In this document: piece after piece, positions 11,201 through 22,938 of the stretch
Numbering within the stretch: the stretch's first letter is position 1
Layout of the letters: the number at the start of each line of letters is the position of its first letter
From: Ipomoea triloba
Taxonomy: Eukaryota > Streptophyta > Magnoliopsida > Solanales > Convolvulaceae
Reading direction: 5' to 3'
DNA length: 64,000 bases
Assembly (NCBI RefSeq): GCF_003576645.1
Contig: NC_044918.1
Coordinates: 30,440,074-30,504,073, forward strand
The notes under the pieces: generated by a model
What the model saw: the letters and a program-made list of their open reading frames with translations, nothing else
What the model was told of the DNA's origin: nothing
Databases searched by the model: none
Position numbers and translations under genes: made by a program

Positions 11201-12240
11201 GGTTAGAATAATAGACAAGCATTGTTTCTTCGACCGAATATGTTGTTCGATAATGCTCAGTCGTTGTTAGAATCAACTGTTGGTTCACCAACATTTAGTC
11301 CTGTTAATTAATCATAGAGTGAATGATAAGCAAATTTGTTACTCCGTATTTCAATAGTCTATCTAACTATTTTACTGAAATAAAATGCATTATTTAATTT
11401 TCCTCCCTCGATATAAATAATTGCAGTAGCCAGTAGTGAAGCATTGTACGGTGATTTTATGATTTACTCTCCAAGAACACCTATTAATGTGCCTAGGAAT
11501 GGTAATACAACTAACATTGAAATTATTTGTAATAAGCTTTACATTTTATTATATACAAATTTTGATTTATTTGTTGTTTTAAATTATTGATTTGCTCCAA
11601 TTAATGTGTTAATGATTATGCATTTATTTATTTTTATTATTTCCTGAAAATATTGCAATTGCTAGCAATCCAAATAATATATATCCAATTTATATATAAA
11701 ATTTAATTTCTATTAGGACATGCATTCATAGTTGTATATCTAAAATACAAGCCATTTTATGAGAATTGTTTAAACACTGATAAATTTTTATTTTTTTTTT
11801 AGAAAATGAGCCAGTATTACAATCAACTGTTGGTTCTCCAGTATTTAATCCAGTTAATCCGAGATTGAATGGTGAGCAAATTTGTTTTTCCAATATCCCA
11901 CGCACATATTTTCTTCTGTATAAAATACAATCATAAATTTTTCTTCCTCAATGTAAATAACTGTAGTAGCTGGTAACGAAGCATTGTTCGATGGATTTTT
12001 AAAGTCAACACTTGTTACTCCGAATCTTTCTACTAAACCAAGTAGAGATAGATTGTTTGAATATATACATGTTTGTTGACAATCTCCAACAATAAAACTC
12101 GGCTTGATGACTTCTCATTGATTTTCGTAGTTGTTTGAGTTTGATTAGGAAATTTAGCTTTAGCTCTCTCTTCATTGGTTTGCTAGATGGAATTCTTGTT
12201 CTCTTGCAATGCATTTAATCACTTATTCACAGAAATTGAC
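11201..12240 (+). pseudogene. Exon-like fragments, repeated, possibly from the Helitron body
   Basis: Two short related segments, near 11255-11310 and 11815-11870, encode ESTVGSPTFSPVN and QSTVGSPVFNPVNPRLNG-like peptides, each followed by a donor-like GGTGAGCA or its decayed form. Another, at about 11470-11500, encodes SPRTPINVPRNG. The pattern looks like duplicated small exons, now broken by stops. Their position just after Helitron-like 5' ends suggests they are Helitron-carried, but no helicase or Rep domain is visible. The family is not identified. Confidence 0.25.
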
Positions 12241-13032
12241 CGGCTCCTCGCTATATCTTGAGTGGAGGTATTTATAGGCTCATTTGAAGATTTGTCTGTT
12301 AGAGGAAAACAAATTTCAAACGTCTATTAACTTGTGTGCGATAATGACCAGTGAGTAATGTAGTAGGTTGCTTTTGTCAGATTTCTAGCCGTTGAATAGT
12401 ACTTTTTGCGTATGCTCCTAGTTTTCTGAACCGTGCAAAATGTCTAAGCCTTTTTAGGAAATCTCCCTTAGGACGTGTACCTAAGACTCCTTTTTCCTTG
12501 CTAACGTTCTTCTTGGACCATGTGCATTTGAGGATGTTTCCTGTTCATTTAGAGAATGTCCGAACAGTAGATGCGAAAAGGTAACCTTGACTACTTGTGG
12601 TTAGCCTTTCTGATCTCTTCTTCAGAAACCTTTTGGATTTGACTTTCCTTAGTCAATCCATTACTATTTGGAAATTAACTTTTTGCTTAAGTTAACTTTT
12701 CGTGTCCCCTACTTTCCGGCTAAGGTTGGCCCTTCCACTTTTCAACCATAGAACCTTTCGGTCTTGAACTCTTCGTATCTTCGACTCTTTGTAGCTTCAA
12801 CTCCTGGTAGTCTCAACTCTTCGGTCTTCAACTTCTCGAGTCTTCAACTCTTCGTCTTATAAGATCTTCTTAATTGACTTCTCAAAGATTATTATTCTAG
12901 CTTGACTTTTCGAAGATAACTTTTCTTAACTTCTCGAATTAATTAATTTACTTCCAAGTTGGTAAAGTTCATTCTTAAAGGTTACCTCTTGGAGCTAAAA
13001 TACTTTAGACAACTTTACGAATTTGTTTACTT
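12241..13032. repeat. Unique-looking stretch with short CTTCAACTCTTCG repeats
   Basis: No ORF of note is present. Between about 12755 and 12860 the phrase CTTCAACTCTTCG and variants recur about six times with a period near 16-17 bases. The composition is less AT-rich than the surroundings, as in a retroelement untranslated region, but no termini were found. Confidence 0.4.
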
Positions 13033-13835
13033 TCCAAAACGGTGCCGTTTATTTTAATGAAAAGAAACGACACCCGTTTCGTCCAATTAATTATGTTTGT
13101 CTGAGGTATTCAGTTTCATTTTATATGCATTGTAGTTTCATTTCAACACAAATAAAATATCATTTTGTTTGAACTATTGTTTCATTTGACACTATACACT
13201 TAATATGCGCGATATGTTATTGAATTTCATTTTATACACATTATAGTATTATTACAACACCACTAAAGTATAATTCTAATTCAACTACGTTTCATTGGAC
13301 AATATACACTCAAATATGTAAAATTGTTATTTAGTTTCATTTTATATACACTGTAGTTTCATTACAACACAACTAAAGTATCATTTTGATATAACTACAG
13401 TTTAATTCGACAATATATAATTATATACTCAATATATGAGACATGTTATTTAGTTTTATTTTATACATACTGTAGTTTCATTTTAGCACAACTAAAATAT
13501 CATTTTAATTCAACTATAGTTTCATTTGATAATATACACACAATATATGAGACATGCTATTCGGTTTAATTTTAGATACACTAAGTTTCATTACAGCACA
13601 ACTAAAGTATCATTCTAATTCAACTACAGTTTCATTTGACAACATACACTCAATATGTGAGACATGTTATTCAGTTTCATTTTAGATACATTGTAGTTTC
13701 ATTTTATTCTAAGCACATCATAAATATGAAATTTGTCAAATATAACTGCCGTTGTTTCTTTACTTAAAGAAACGACATTATTTTTAGATCATGGTCCACA
13801 TAGCTGTGCGGACCATGGTCCACCGTATAACAATT
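13033..13835. mobile_element. Dispersed TIR-like element, family A copy 2, with six ~113-bp inner repeats
   Basis: The right end, GGACCATGGTCCACCGTATAAC, is the inverse of the left end of the copy at 4955. AAACGGTGCCGTTT and GAAACGACATTATTT-type motifs lie just inside the ends. The interior holds about six head-to-tail units of roughly 113 bp beginning near 13111, 13225, 13333, 13450, 13564 and 13672, each with CAGTTTCATTTTATAC-like starts. Confidence 0.65.
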
Positions 13836-15697
13836 GCTCATTTTGAGATTTTTTACAGATGTTATTCTTTTTCTCAGTTTTTTACTTTTTAATCCTTAAA
13901 TTTAGAACTTATTCCCAAATTTCTAAGGTTGTCCTTATCCATGCAATACTCTCTCAGTCTCTCACTTTCAAAAGTGGGTCCTACTTCCACATCACCAAAT
14001 TTACCATTCATTTACTCTCGCACTTTCAAAAAGGGTTCCACTTTCATATTACATTTAAAAAAAATATCAAAACTGAAAATGAATAAATAAATAAAAGTAC
14101 AATTCAAAAGGTTGTCGCAGCAACAATTGTGGTAGCCTTTAAATTTGCTAACCATATCATCATTTTAAAAAAATAATTGACTTCTAATGTGCTATGTCGT
14201 CTTGCAAGGAGAAATTTGGCTGGGATAAGGTTAGCCTAAAGCGAGAAATTTAATTTTTATCATAGAAAAATTGTAAAGATCAAATGAAAAAAATTTCAAA
14301 ACCAATTTAATTAAAGTTAAAGTACATTTCAATAAAAGAAAGAAAAAGAAAAAAACAATTGGAATACAGTCAAAAGAGAGATAAATATAATAACGTTTCT
14401 AATTAGATAATAATAAATAAAATAAAATAAAAGGAAGGCAAAACCTAGAATTCATGAAATGTTTTTCCAGCCAAACACATCTCATTCATGAGTCTATGTT
14501 ACGTCCTATTAGTTGGAGAAATTAACGTGAAGGTATGGGAGTCAAGTGGGTTGTTGTTGAACTTTGAGGTATGAGGTCAATTTGGTTTAACTAAATATGT
14601 GCGTATAATGATGGCCTTCTTTATTGACAAGATGTTGGAAGTTGTAACTAAATTCCGTGCATGATTGGGAGTGGAATTAGAATTGAATTAAATAAATTAA
14701 AATTTTAGAAAACTTCCACTCAAGTAAAAAGGTTTAAGTTACATAAAATTGAAATTAAAATTTTAAATATATGTGTATGTATTGCATTTTATGAGATAAA
14801 TATTCATTCAATATGAAATATTCTTTAATATTTTAAAAATAATAATAATACAAAACCTTGAATAAAGCCATATGGTTGGCGTTTAATGGACATTGGCCGA
14901 TGGATTTTCTTGCTAGACACGTATTGGCGAGTATATTAAGAAACACAAACACATTTATGTGAGAACCTCTCACGGATCTTAATTCGTGAGAAATGTAAAA
15001 TTTAAGATATATAGTTGTTTATGTTTATTCATGTACATAATTCATACTCTTAAGGTACAGAATTACGTAACATAAAACACATACATAATCTGACAACGCA
15101 TGACACATGCATATGCTTTACAGTTAAAATATATAACTTAAATTGAACAACAAATGATCGCTATCAAAATTAAAATTTAAAACTACATCGTTTAGGACCA
15201 AGGTTCACAGGACCCTGGTTCAATTCATAGTATAAGGAGTGTACACAATCTCGTTTGTATGGACCATATCTCATGAGTAAATTTATTAACTCAAATTATT
15301 ACGGAATTTTGACAAAATAATTACTAAGGCTAGTTGAAATTTTATTCAAGTAGTGTTGAGGTCTCTTAAATTATTCAACATATTTTCTAGTTGAATGCTA
15401 CATTTGTATAATTAGTATTTTACTTGTGCAATGAACAGTATGAAAAATTTGAGTATAAATGTTATGATTTCAAATCAAACGTTATTTTGACTATAAAAAT
15501 AATTAATCATAAATTGTCTGTGGTGCGATTACAAAGTTTTGTTTATTTCAACCATTGGATCTACTAGACACTGGTTTGGATTTGTTCACAGGTTCTCACC
15601 TGACTATCGACATATATATACAAATTTTTTAAAAATAAAAAATAAAATAAAAATACACGGGCGCCTAGGCGCTCCACGGTTAATACACGGGCACCTA
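13836..15697. other. AT-rich intergenic DNA
   Basis: No gene is visible. There are short A-tracts, AAT runs (14840-14855), and scraps resembling the ends of the elements elsewhere (for instance near 15195-15230, GGTTCACAGGACCCTGGTTC). ORFs at 13859-14086 and 15539-15910 lack recognisable content, and the latter runs into the LTR at 15698. Confidence 0.5.
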
Positions 15698-18600
15698 TGT
15701 AACACCCCGGTTCGGCTATGCCGTATCTCCGGAGTAGTTACCACCACACCCAGACTGAACCCCACTCGAATACAGATAGAGTTCACTCTAGGTGCACAGG
15801 CTAACAGACTAAAGACAAGGATCGTGTTTCTTATCGTCAAAATCCAACATAATCTTATATACATGCAGCAAAAGAGTAGCTATACTAGCCACGAATATAC
15901 ATATATATAAGAGTTTCTTACAACCCATCAACAAAGAGTTTGGACTATTCTCGTTCTTACTAGCCATGTTAGTACTACCATGGCTACAAAAGATATGTAC
16001 AAAAAGGTCAGACTTGACTTTTCTCTTGAGGCATAACGGATTAACGAAGGCAGGAGCCCAAAATGGGTACCACTGATTGAACAGGGATAGGAACGGGATC
16101 AGGAGTGCAACTGGGACAGAAGCATGAGCCAGAGCTGGAGGATCAGAAACAGAAGCAGGGGCATACCCACGCTAGACTTCATCTGATAAGGTACACAATG
16201 AAGTGTAGTTAGCACGACGGCTAAGTAAGGAAATCCATTGTCACTCAAAAGTAGACAAAGGTTTCGAAAATATAATAATTTGTAAGTTGTAAAATTTACC
16301 CACGAGTTATAGCTCTACCTGCAATCAGGTTATCAATAATAGATAATATAATATAAGGCGTAAAGCTAACTCAACACGTAAACTTTTCTCATATAAAGGT
16401 ACCGGCATCATTGCCACTTAAAACACATTTTTCTGTTTTTCAGACAAGTTTGTAAAATATTTCGTTTCCAGTAGTTCCCTCATTTTAACTCAAAAGGAGG
16501 TTCAACAGCACATTTCCGTGCTCAAAATTCGTCACATTTTGGATAGAATCATTTCCTTCTCAAGTCGTTATAGAGTAACTCTTTTCTCATCTTTAAAACT
16601 TCCTTAGTTTCTTCTTAGTAAGCGTGAGGCCTTTGGAGCATTCTCATAACTCCCACTCTGACCACTTGGATCATCGAACTCGGGTTCAGTGGTCATCACC
16701 CGGTCTAACACTGACCCCCTGGACGTAAGGTTCGTTAAAATGATTCCTAGCTGGCCTAGCTAGGTCCATAAAAACAACACCTGCCCGGACTTCTGGAGTA
16801 ACTATACCTTAAGTGTGCACACCCCCATAGGAATACCTCATCCTACGAGTTATATAGTACCCGGCGAATAGACTTCGCCCTGCAGTATGAACTGGTCATA
16901 CACTATAACATATCGACGAATAGACTTCGCCCTGCAGTATGAACTGGTCATACAATATCCACAACGACCACTGGGCCATGGCACTTAAAGCCACCCGTGG
17001 GTCAATCAAGGTCCTCCTCAACTCGCTTTAGAAACTAAGGGTTTGAAAACATGATTCTTCCTTCCGTTTTTTTCTTTCTCAACTCATTTCTTTTGGACAT
17101 ATTTCTCATTTGAGTCCAATAGTTGAAATCGGCTATCTCATCAGCCCAAGAAGGATTTTCAAAATACTCTCAGTGCCCGCAGGCTTTTCAATCGTCATTT
17201 TCTCGTTTTTCTCACGTAATGTACTCACTCTTTAAAAGTAGTATTTTCCTCAAAAATAAGGTTTTGACAACCTGTTTACCAAAATAGCATACGTTCTTTC
17301 GACGTAAGTTTTATAAACATTTTTATTTACTCATAGGCTTTCCAACACAATTCCTCAAGTTACAAGAGTTGTACTTATTTCTCAACAACAATATTTTCTT
17401 CTAAAGTGATGTACATAATTTTTCCAAAACAGATATTTCTTTCAAAAATAGATCTCTTTTGCCCGTAGGCCTTTCAAACATCATAACACTCGGGATTAAA
17501 AACATCGGGGAAAAGTTTGGTCAAATACAAGTCGAAAACGAGTCCGCGTCGCGCGGACTCGCGGTTGGCCGCAGCTGCGGACGCACAGCAGACGCGTGCG
17601 TCCGAACCGCGTCCGCACGTTCGGTAAATGGCGCCGAAACTGGGCGCCCACGGACGCGCAGCGGACGCGCGTCCGGCCTTTCGGCCGTGACGCCGTAACT
17701 CTGGGCGTCGATGGACGCGCGTCCAAGGCCGCGTCCACCCAAATCTGCCAGAAATTTCAGCTTGGCGCAGTCAAAAAGATTGAGCCGGTAAAGATAGTTC
17801 CCGAACTCTTTTTCACTTGAAATTTTTATGGTAGAACCCCAACTTATAGTACTTGATGTCCATAAAAATTTTTGGTCATTTTGATCCGCGAATAAACACA
17901 GAAAATTCCATTTTTGCCCTCGGCAGTGTGCTGTCCAGAATTATTTTCTCTCTGGACCAGTTTTGGAGAAAAATTCGAAAACCATACTTATACTACTCCG
18001 ATCATTATGAAATTTTATATGCAGGTTCTACACTTATAGAACTACATGTCTAAAAAAAATAGGATCAAAATACCTTACCAATATTTCCCAATAAATCTCG
18101 GAAGTTACTGCCAGAATCTATCCTGATTTCTTTTCACTATTTTCACAAGTATAAGCCTATATGGGCATAAATTCAACATATACATGCATAAATTAGCTAT
18201 GAACATGTATACAAAAATTACCAAAAATCCAAAGTGTAGTTTCTTAGGCTAACTTGTAGATCCACGAACTTAACACATAATTTCCACGTAAAAATTCCTA
18301 GTCATATAATTTACTAGCATTTGTTCACCTCCAAGTGATTGAACCGACTTAAGGGATTCCTTACCTTTGTAGAAACCTAAAAAAAAACCGTAAGAGTTGA
18401 TGATGCCTTCCTTGGAGTCCTTCACCAAAGATCCTAAAAATATCACCATAACAACAATATTTTCATGAACCTTAAGTTTAAGCTTAAGTTCTAGGAGGGA
18501 TTTAACCGAACAAACCAAAGTTCTTACCTACAATAGAGCACTTTGAGTTGAAGAGATAGCTAGGGAGTTCTTGGATCACAAAGTTAGAAGACTAAGATTT

Positions 18601-19254
18601 TCCTTCTTCTTTCTTTCCTTTGTATTTTCGAAAATGGGAGAGGGAATGGGAGAGATGAGAGAGAGATGATTTGAGTTTGGCTTGAGAATTAAGTAACAAG
18701 TGCAACATTCCCATACCTATATGACATGCCATTAATGATCCAATCCAAGTGGGGATTTTGAGTGCCACATGTCAACTCCCTATGGTGTCTCCTTGAAGAT
18801 CTTAATTTATTTTGCCAGTTTGGGTTTAAATCAGATGAAAGTTCGGAGGATTATAACTTAATTCGGGAAAATCCTAACACCAAAATTATCCTAAAAATAA
18901 TCCCGTCGATAATCACTAGAATTGGGAATTTTTCGGTATCTCGCGAAATATAGGTACGAAGTCCGTAGCAAATTTCACTCTTACAGTTCGTCTAATTTTT
19001 TTCACTGAACTGAGTCGGAAGCTCACGCGTAATCGTATCATGCTTAATAATCCATTTTCTAGGAAAATTCGAACTGTATATACGTCCTTAAAATTTTACG
19101 GTTCGTGACCGGTACGTAAATCGTAACTTATTAATAACTTTCCTTACTAAAAAAAAAAAAATCCTCTTGAAGTAACGAGAGACCATTTCGTAAATATCGT
19201 AGCTTAAAAATATTTTTCGAACTCTAAACTTATCGGAATAGGTGAGGGGTTACA
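15698..19254 (-). mobile_element. Ty3/gypsy LTR (3' LTR of a broken minus-strand element), 3,557 bp
   Basis: It begins TGTAACACCCCGG and ends GGGGTTACA, and aligns along most of its length with the solo LTR at 27415-30614. On the minus strand it directly follows a purine-rich tract (GGAGGGTAGAC, complement of 19255-19265), as a 3' LTR should. Differences from the solo LTR include a GC-rich block at about 17535-17745, missing from the other copy, and only two copies of the CGAATAGACTTCGC repeat (16863-16960) instead of ten. At 3.2-3.6 kb these LTRs are long, as in Tekay/Del-like chromoviruses. Confidence 0.85.
17535..17745. repeat. GC-rich CpG block with GGACGCGCGTCC palindromes inside the LTR
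   Basis: About 210 bases are very GC- and CpG-rich within otherwise AT-rich DNA. Phrases such as GGACGCG, GCGTCC and the palindrome GGACGCGCGTCC recur. Open frames on both strands here (17459-17820) are a result of base composition, not genes. Confidence 0.8.
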
Positions 19255-20190
19255 GTCTACCCTCCTTAAAAATAGTTTCGTCCCCGAAACTTCCTCTTAT
19301 TTTCCATGGATTCTAAGTAGACTACTACTTACCTTTGTTTACACATAATGGATTCTTAGTGTGCCTAATCTTAGCACACAAATTCAGCTACATCTTTCTT
19401 CATACCCGACCCCCAGAAATTTTTGCTTCAAATCCTTATACAGTTTATCCCTACCAGGATGAACCGAATAGGGTGCGTAATGATCTTCCTTCATTAATTG
19501 CTTCATTATCTTCTTACACCCTTTAGGTATTACCCACCTTTCTTGAAATTCTATACCCCATCTTTCTTCCTAACGAATAGTACCGGTGCGTCCCAAGGCG
19601 ATATACTTGGCTTAGTAAATCCCTTCTCCAAAAATTCCGTCAATTGCGCTTTTAGCTCCTCCATTTCCTTGGATGTCATTTGACAAGGCGCTTTCGAGAT
19701 AGGTGGTGTTCCTGGTACGAGATCGATGGCGAATTCCACTTTTCCTCCTGGTAGCATTTCCGTGAGGTCGTCGGGGAATACGTTAGAAAATTCGCGTACT
19801 ACTGCGATTCGCTCAATCTCAAGTTCTTCCGCTTCAGCATCTTGTACCAAGCGGAGATACACTTCGCATCTCGGGTGTACGAACTTATTCAATTTGCGTC
19901 GTTAATAACTTGACTCGGGTCGCTTCCCAAACCCTCGGTAAGATATTCTTCTTCCCTCCAGTCCTCGCTTGTAGGACGACCTTCCGCTCATCACACACGA
20001 TTCGAGCTTTATACCTGTCCAGTCAATCCGTACCGAGTACTATACCTGATGCCCTCAAGTTCAAAATGAACGAGGTTTCCGGGACAGTTAGATCCCGCTA
20101 TTTCTATAGCAACGTTGTCATAGTTATCTCTACAGGGTACTATCATTCCTGAGGCCGTTGTGACATTTAAATCCAGTCTAGCAGTAGGCC
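19255..20190 (-). pseudogene. Degenerate Ty3/gypsy pol: protease, RT start and integrase HHCC scraps
   Basis: Read on the minus strand, 20190-20010 encodes the end of a retroviral-type aspartic protease domain (IEIAGSNCPGNLVHFELEG). After a frameshift comes VLGTD, stop, then LDRYKARIVCDERKVVLQAR. 19892-19551 encodes the start of reverse transcriptase (EFAIDLVPGTPPISKAPCQM ... PWDAPVLFVRKKDG). The RT palm with its catalytic aspartates is missing. The next piece (about 19530-19370) matches the integrase zinc-binding region (EDHYAPYSVHPGRDKLYKDL and GMKKDVAEFV) with frame breaks. The order protease-RT-IN identifies Ty3/gypsy. It is too deleted to function. Confidence 0.85.
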
Positions 20191-20530
20191 TTAACTTTGG
20201 GGGAAGGGGGAAATCAGAGATAGGACGACCTGCAACACTATGGCCTGACTTTGGGGGAAGGGGGAAATCAGAGATAGGACGACCTGCAACACTATGGCCT
20301 GAGTTTGGTGGAACGGGGAAATCAGAGATAGGACGACCTGCAACACTATGGCCTGAATTTGGTGGAACGGAGAAATCAGAGATAGGACGACCTGCAACAC
20401 TATGGCCTGAGTTTTCTGTAGCTTGATGATTTTCTTGTTTAAGAATACGAGCATTAGAGTACCTTGTCTGGCTCATACCCATGATCAAGCATAGTACATA
20501 TAGCACCTTCAATAAAATTTGATTTGTCAT
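20009..20530 (-). CDS. Secreted repeat-peptide precursor-like gene, 3' end replaced by retrotransposon protease sequence
   Basis: The frame starts with a plausible signal peptide (hydrophobic KVLYVLCLIMGM, small residues near SNA about 25-27), then a short RILKQENHQ propeptide. Four 18-residue units follow, of the form (N/K)SGHSVAGRPISDF(P/S)(V/L)PP (about residues 40-112), and then LRPTARLDLNV, which belongs to gypsy protease. A TATA box lies about 95 bases upstream of the ATG. Signal peptide plus tandem short Pro/Gly-rich units is the build of plant peptide-hormone precursors (CEP, HypSys). DF.xPP.SGHS is loosely reminiscent of CEP or IDA/PIP cores, but no canonical motif is present. The native stop is absent, so this is probably a truncated gene. 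The 54-base period keeps all frames open, so the frame itself is weak evidence. The signal peptide and TATA box are the better evidence. Confidence 0.5.
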   Translation of the reverse strand: MTNQILLKVLYVLCLIMGMSQTRYSNARILKQENHQATENSGHSVAGRPISDFSVPPNSGHSVAGRPISDFPVPPNSGHSVAGRPISDFPLPPKSGHSVAGRPISDFPLPPKLRPTARLDLNVTTASGMIVPCRDNYDNVAIEIAGSNCPGNLVHFELEGIRYSTRYGLTGQV

Positions 20531-20624
20531 TTTCTTTAATGTTGTTTTCCAACAACGCTAAACAAATACTAAATCAAGTAGAGAAGCAAAAAGTTTTCAC
20601 TATAGGCAACATTACCCACATTTA

Positions 20625-20633
20625 CTTATATAG
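20625..20633 (-). promoter_or_regulatory. TATA box for the repeat-peptide gene
   Basis: On the minus strand this reads CTATATAAG, about 95 bases before the ATG at 20530. A start about 30 bases on would give a roughly 65-base leader. It is surrounded by GC-poor DNA, so chance occurrence is possible. Confidence 0.5.
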
Positions 20634-20639
20634 ACACAC

Positions 20640-21283
20640 AAAGACAAAAAAGAAATAAATAAATAATAAATAAAAATAAAAAAATAAATCAGAAAAAAAA
20701 ATAAGTAAAAAGAAAAAAAATATTAATGTATCCACCTAACAACCATTTCTTTCCCAAAGTAAAAATATTGCATATAAACCAGCTAAAAATTTGATATAAT
20801 AAATCTAAACTTTCCATTAAATAATTATTTCCATACCAAAATTAAATTTGTATAAAATGAATCAGTTACTATTATAATATTATCTTTAGTTTTTTCAAAA
20901 AAAAAATATTATCTTTAGTGAAATACTTTAATCGAAAATATTGTAATCATGGAAAGTTTCCTAAATATCATTCAATAATCTCATAAAGAATCACTATTTA
21001 TGGAAAAAAATATTTCAATATCACAACAATGTAATTATTACTATCATAAAATCATATTTTAAATGGTAATAATAATATATTATATAATCTTCCAAAATAG
21101 TAATCTTTTCAAATATAAAAATATTTTCAAAATATATTTTAATTTGGTAATAAAATTTTGCTATTTTCATTATAGAATATTTTCAAAATAATATAATACG
21201 AGATAGTACCAAAAAAAATCTAATATTTATTTGGTAGTAATAATGTTTCTTGTGAAAATTACACTTTCACTACATCGGTCGTC
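20640..21283. other. AT-rich flank; first copy of a ~260-bp direct repeat (about 21021-21280)
   Basis: No gene is present. The segment from CAATGTAATTATTACTATC to ACACTTTCACTRCATC recurs nearly unchanged at about 23928-24180, bracketing the tandem arrays between. The promoter-proximal part (20640-20730) is A-rich. Confidence 0.7.

Positions 21284-21349
<66 letters not shown>
21284..21349. repeat. (TA)n microsatellite
   Basis: About 33 uninterrupted TA units. Confidence 0.97.
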
Positions 21350-21352
<3 letters not shown>

Positions 21353-21589
21353 AGAACTGCTAGCTTTTACGCTCATTTTAGTCTAAAAAATTTGAAATTG
21401 GTCAACATAATAATATATAATAATTTCTTATCAGAAATTCTAGCCTTCCTTATCATTCCTTGTTTATGGCTAAAATTTACAAAATATTCAAAATATGATT
21501 TCATTCCTTATTATACACGGAAATTAATGAAATATTTTATTTAATTCCATTCATGTATAGATTCCTTATTTATGTACATATATTAACAA

Positions 21590-21682
21590 AATAATGACAC
21601 GGAAAGTAATAATTATTAAATAAAATTATAGTTATTATACCACGCAATTCAATTATGGTTCAAAATATTTTAATCTTGCGTA

Positions 21683-21714
<32 letters not shown>

Positions 21715-22859
21715 TACTATATGATGTATATTATAGCATTAAAAAAATTACTATATTATGTTAATGTACGTAATTAAAGTTCTCTCATGATAATATTCAA
21801 AAAAAATCCAACCATCAAATTACTATATGATGTATATTATTGTATTCAAAAAAATATTACTATATTATGTTAATGTACGTAATTAAATTCCTCTCATGAT
21901 AATATATCATGCAATTCAATTATTGTTCAAAATATTTTGATCTTGCGTATTTTTTTTTATATTCTTAAACAATCAAATTACTATATGATGTATATTATAG
22001 TATTCAAAAAAAATTACTATATTATGTTAATGTACGTAATTAAATTTCTCTCATGATAATATTTCAAAAAAAAAATTCCAACAATCAAATAACTATATGA
22101 TGTATATTATTTTTCAAAAAAAAATGATGTATATTATAGTATTCCAAAAAAATATTACTATATTATGTTTAATTAAATTCCTCTCATGATAATATTAAAA
22201 AATAAATAAAAATTCCAACAATAAAATTACTATATGATGTATATTATAGTATTAAAAAAAATATTACTATATGATTTTAATGTACGTAATTAAATTCCTC
22301 TCATGATTATATTCAAAAAAAATTCCAACAATCAAATTACTATATGATGTATATTATAGTATTCCACAAAAATATTACAATATTATATTAATGTACGTAA
22401 TTAAATTCCTCTCATGATAATATTCAAAAAATATTCCAACAATCAAATTACTATATGATTTATATTATAGTATTTAAAAAATATATGACTATATTATGTT
22501 AATGTACGTAATTAAATTTCTCTCATGATAATATTTAAAAAAAAATCTAACAATGAAATTACTATATGATGTATATTATAGTATTCCAAAAAAATATTAC
22601 TATATTATGTTAATGTACGTAATTAAATGCTATTCAATTATACGGTTGCGTGTTTGTAGATTATATATGTATTTATATATTCATTAATTTATTTATTTAA
22701 AAATTTGAAATCAATCAACATAATATTACAATACTTAACAAAATTATTTATGTACATATATTAACAAAATAGTCACACGGAAAGTAATAATTATTAAACA
22801 AAATTAGAGCTATTATACATGCAATTCAATTATGGTTCAAAATATTTTAATATTGCGTA

Positions 22860-22938
<79 letters not shown>

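Noticed and set aside
17459..17820. Overlapping Arg/Ala-rich open frames on both strands
   Set aside because: They coincide with the CpG-rich block in an LTR, where stop codons are rare by composition. There is no family resemblance and all frames are equally open.
20160..20454. Two other open frames across the 54-base repeats
   Set aside because: A repeat period divisible by three propagates any stop-free frame. Only the minus frame from 20530 has a signal peptide and promoter.
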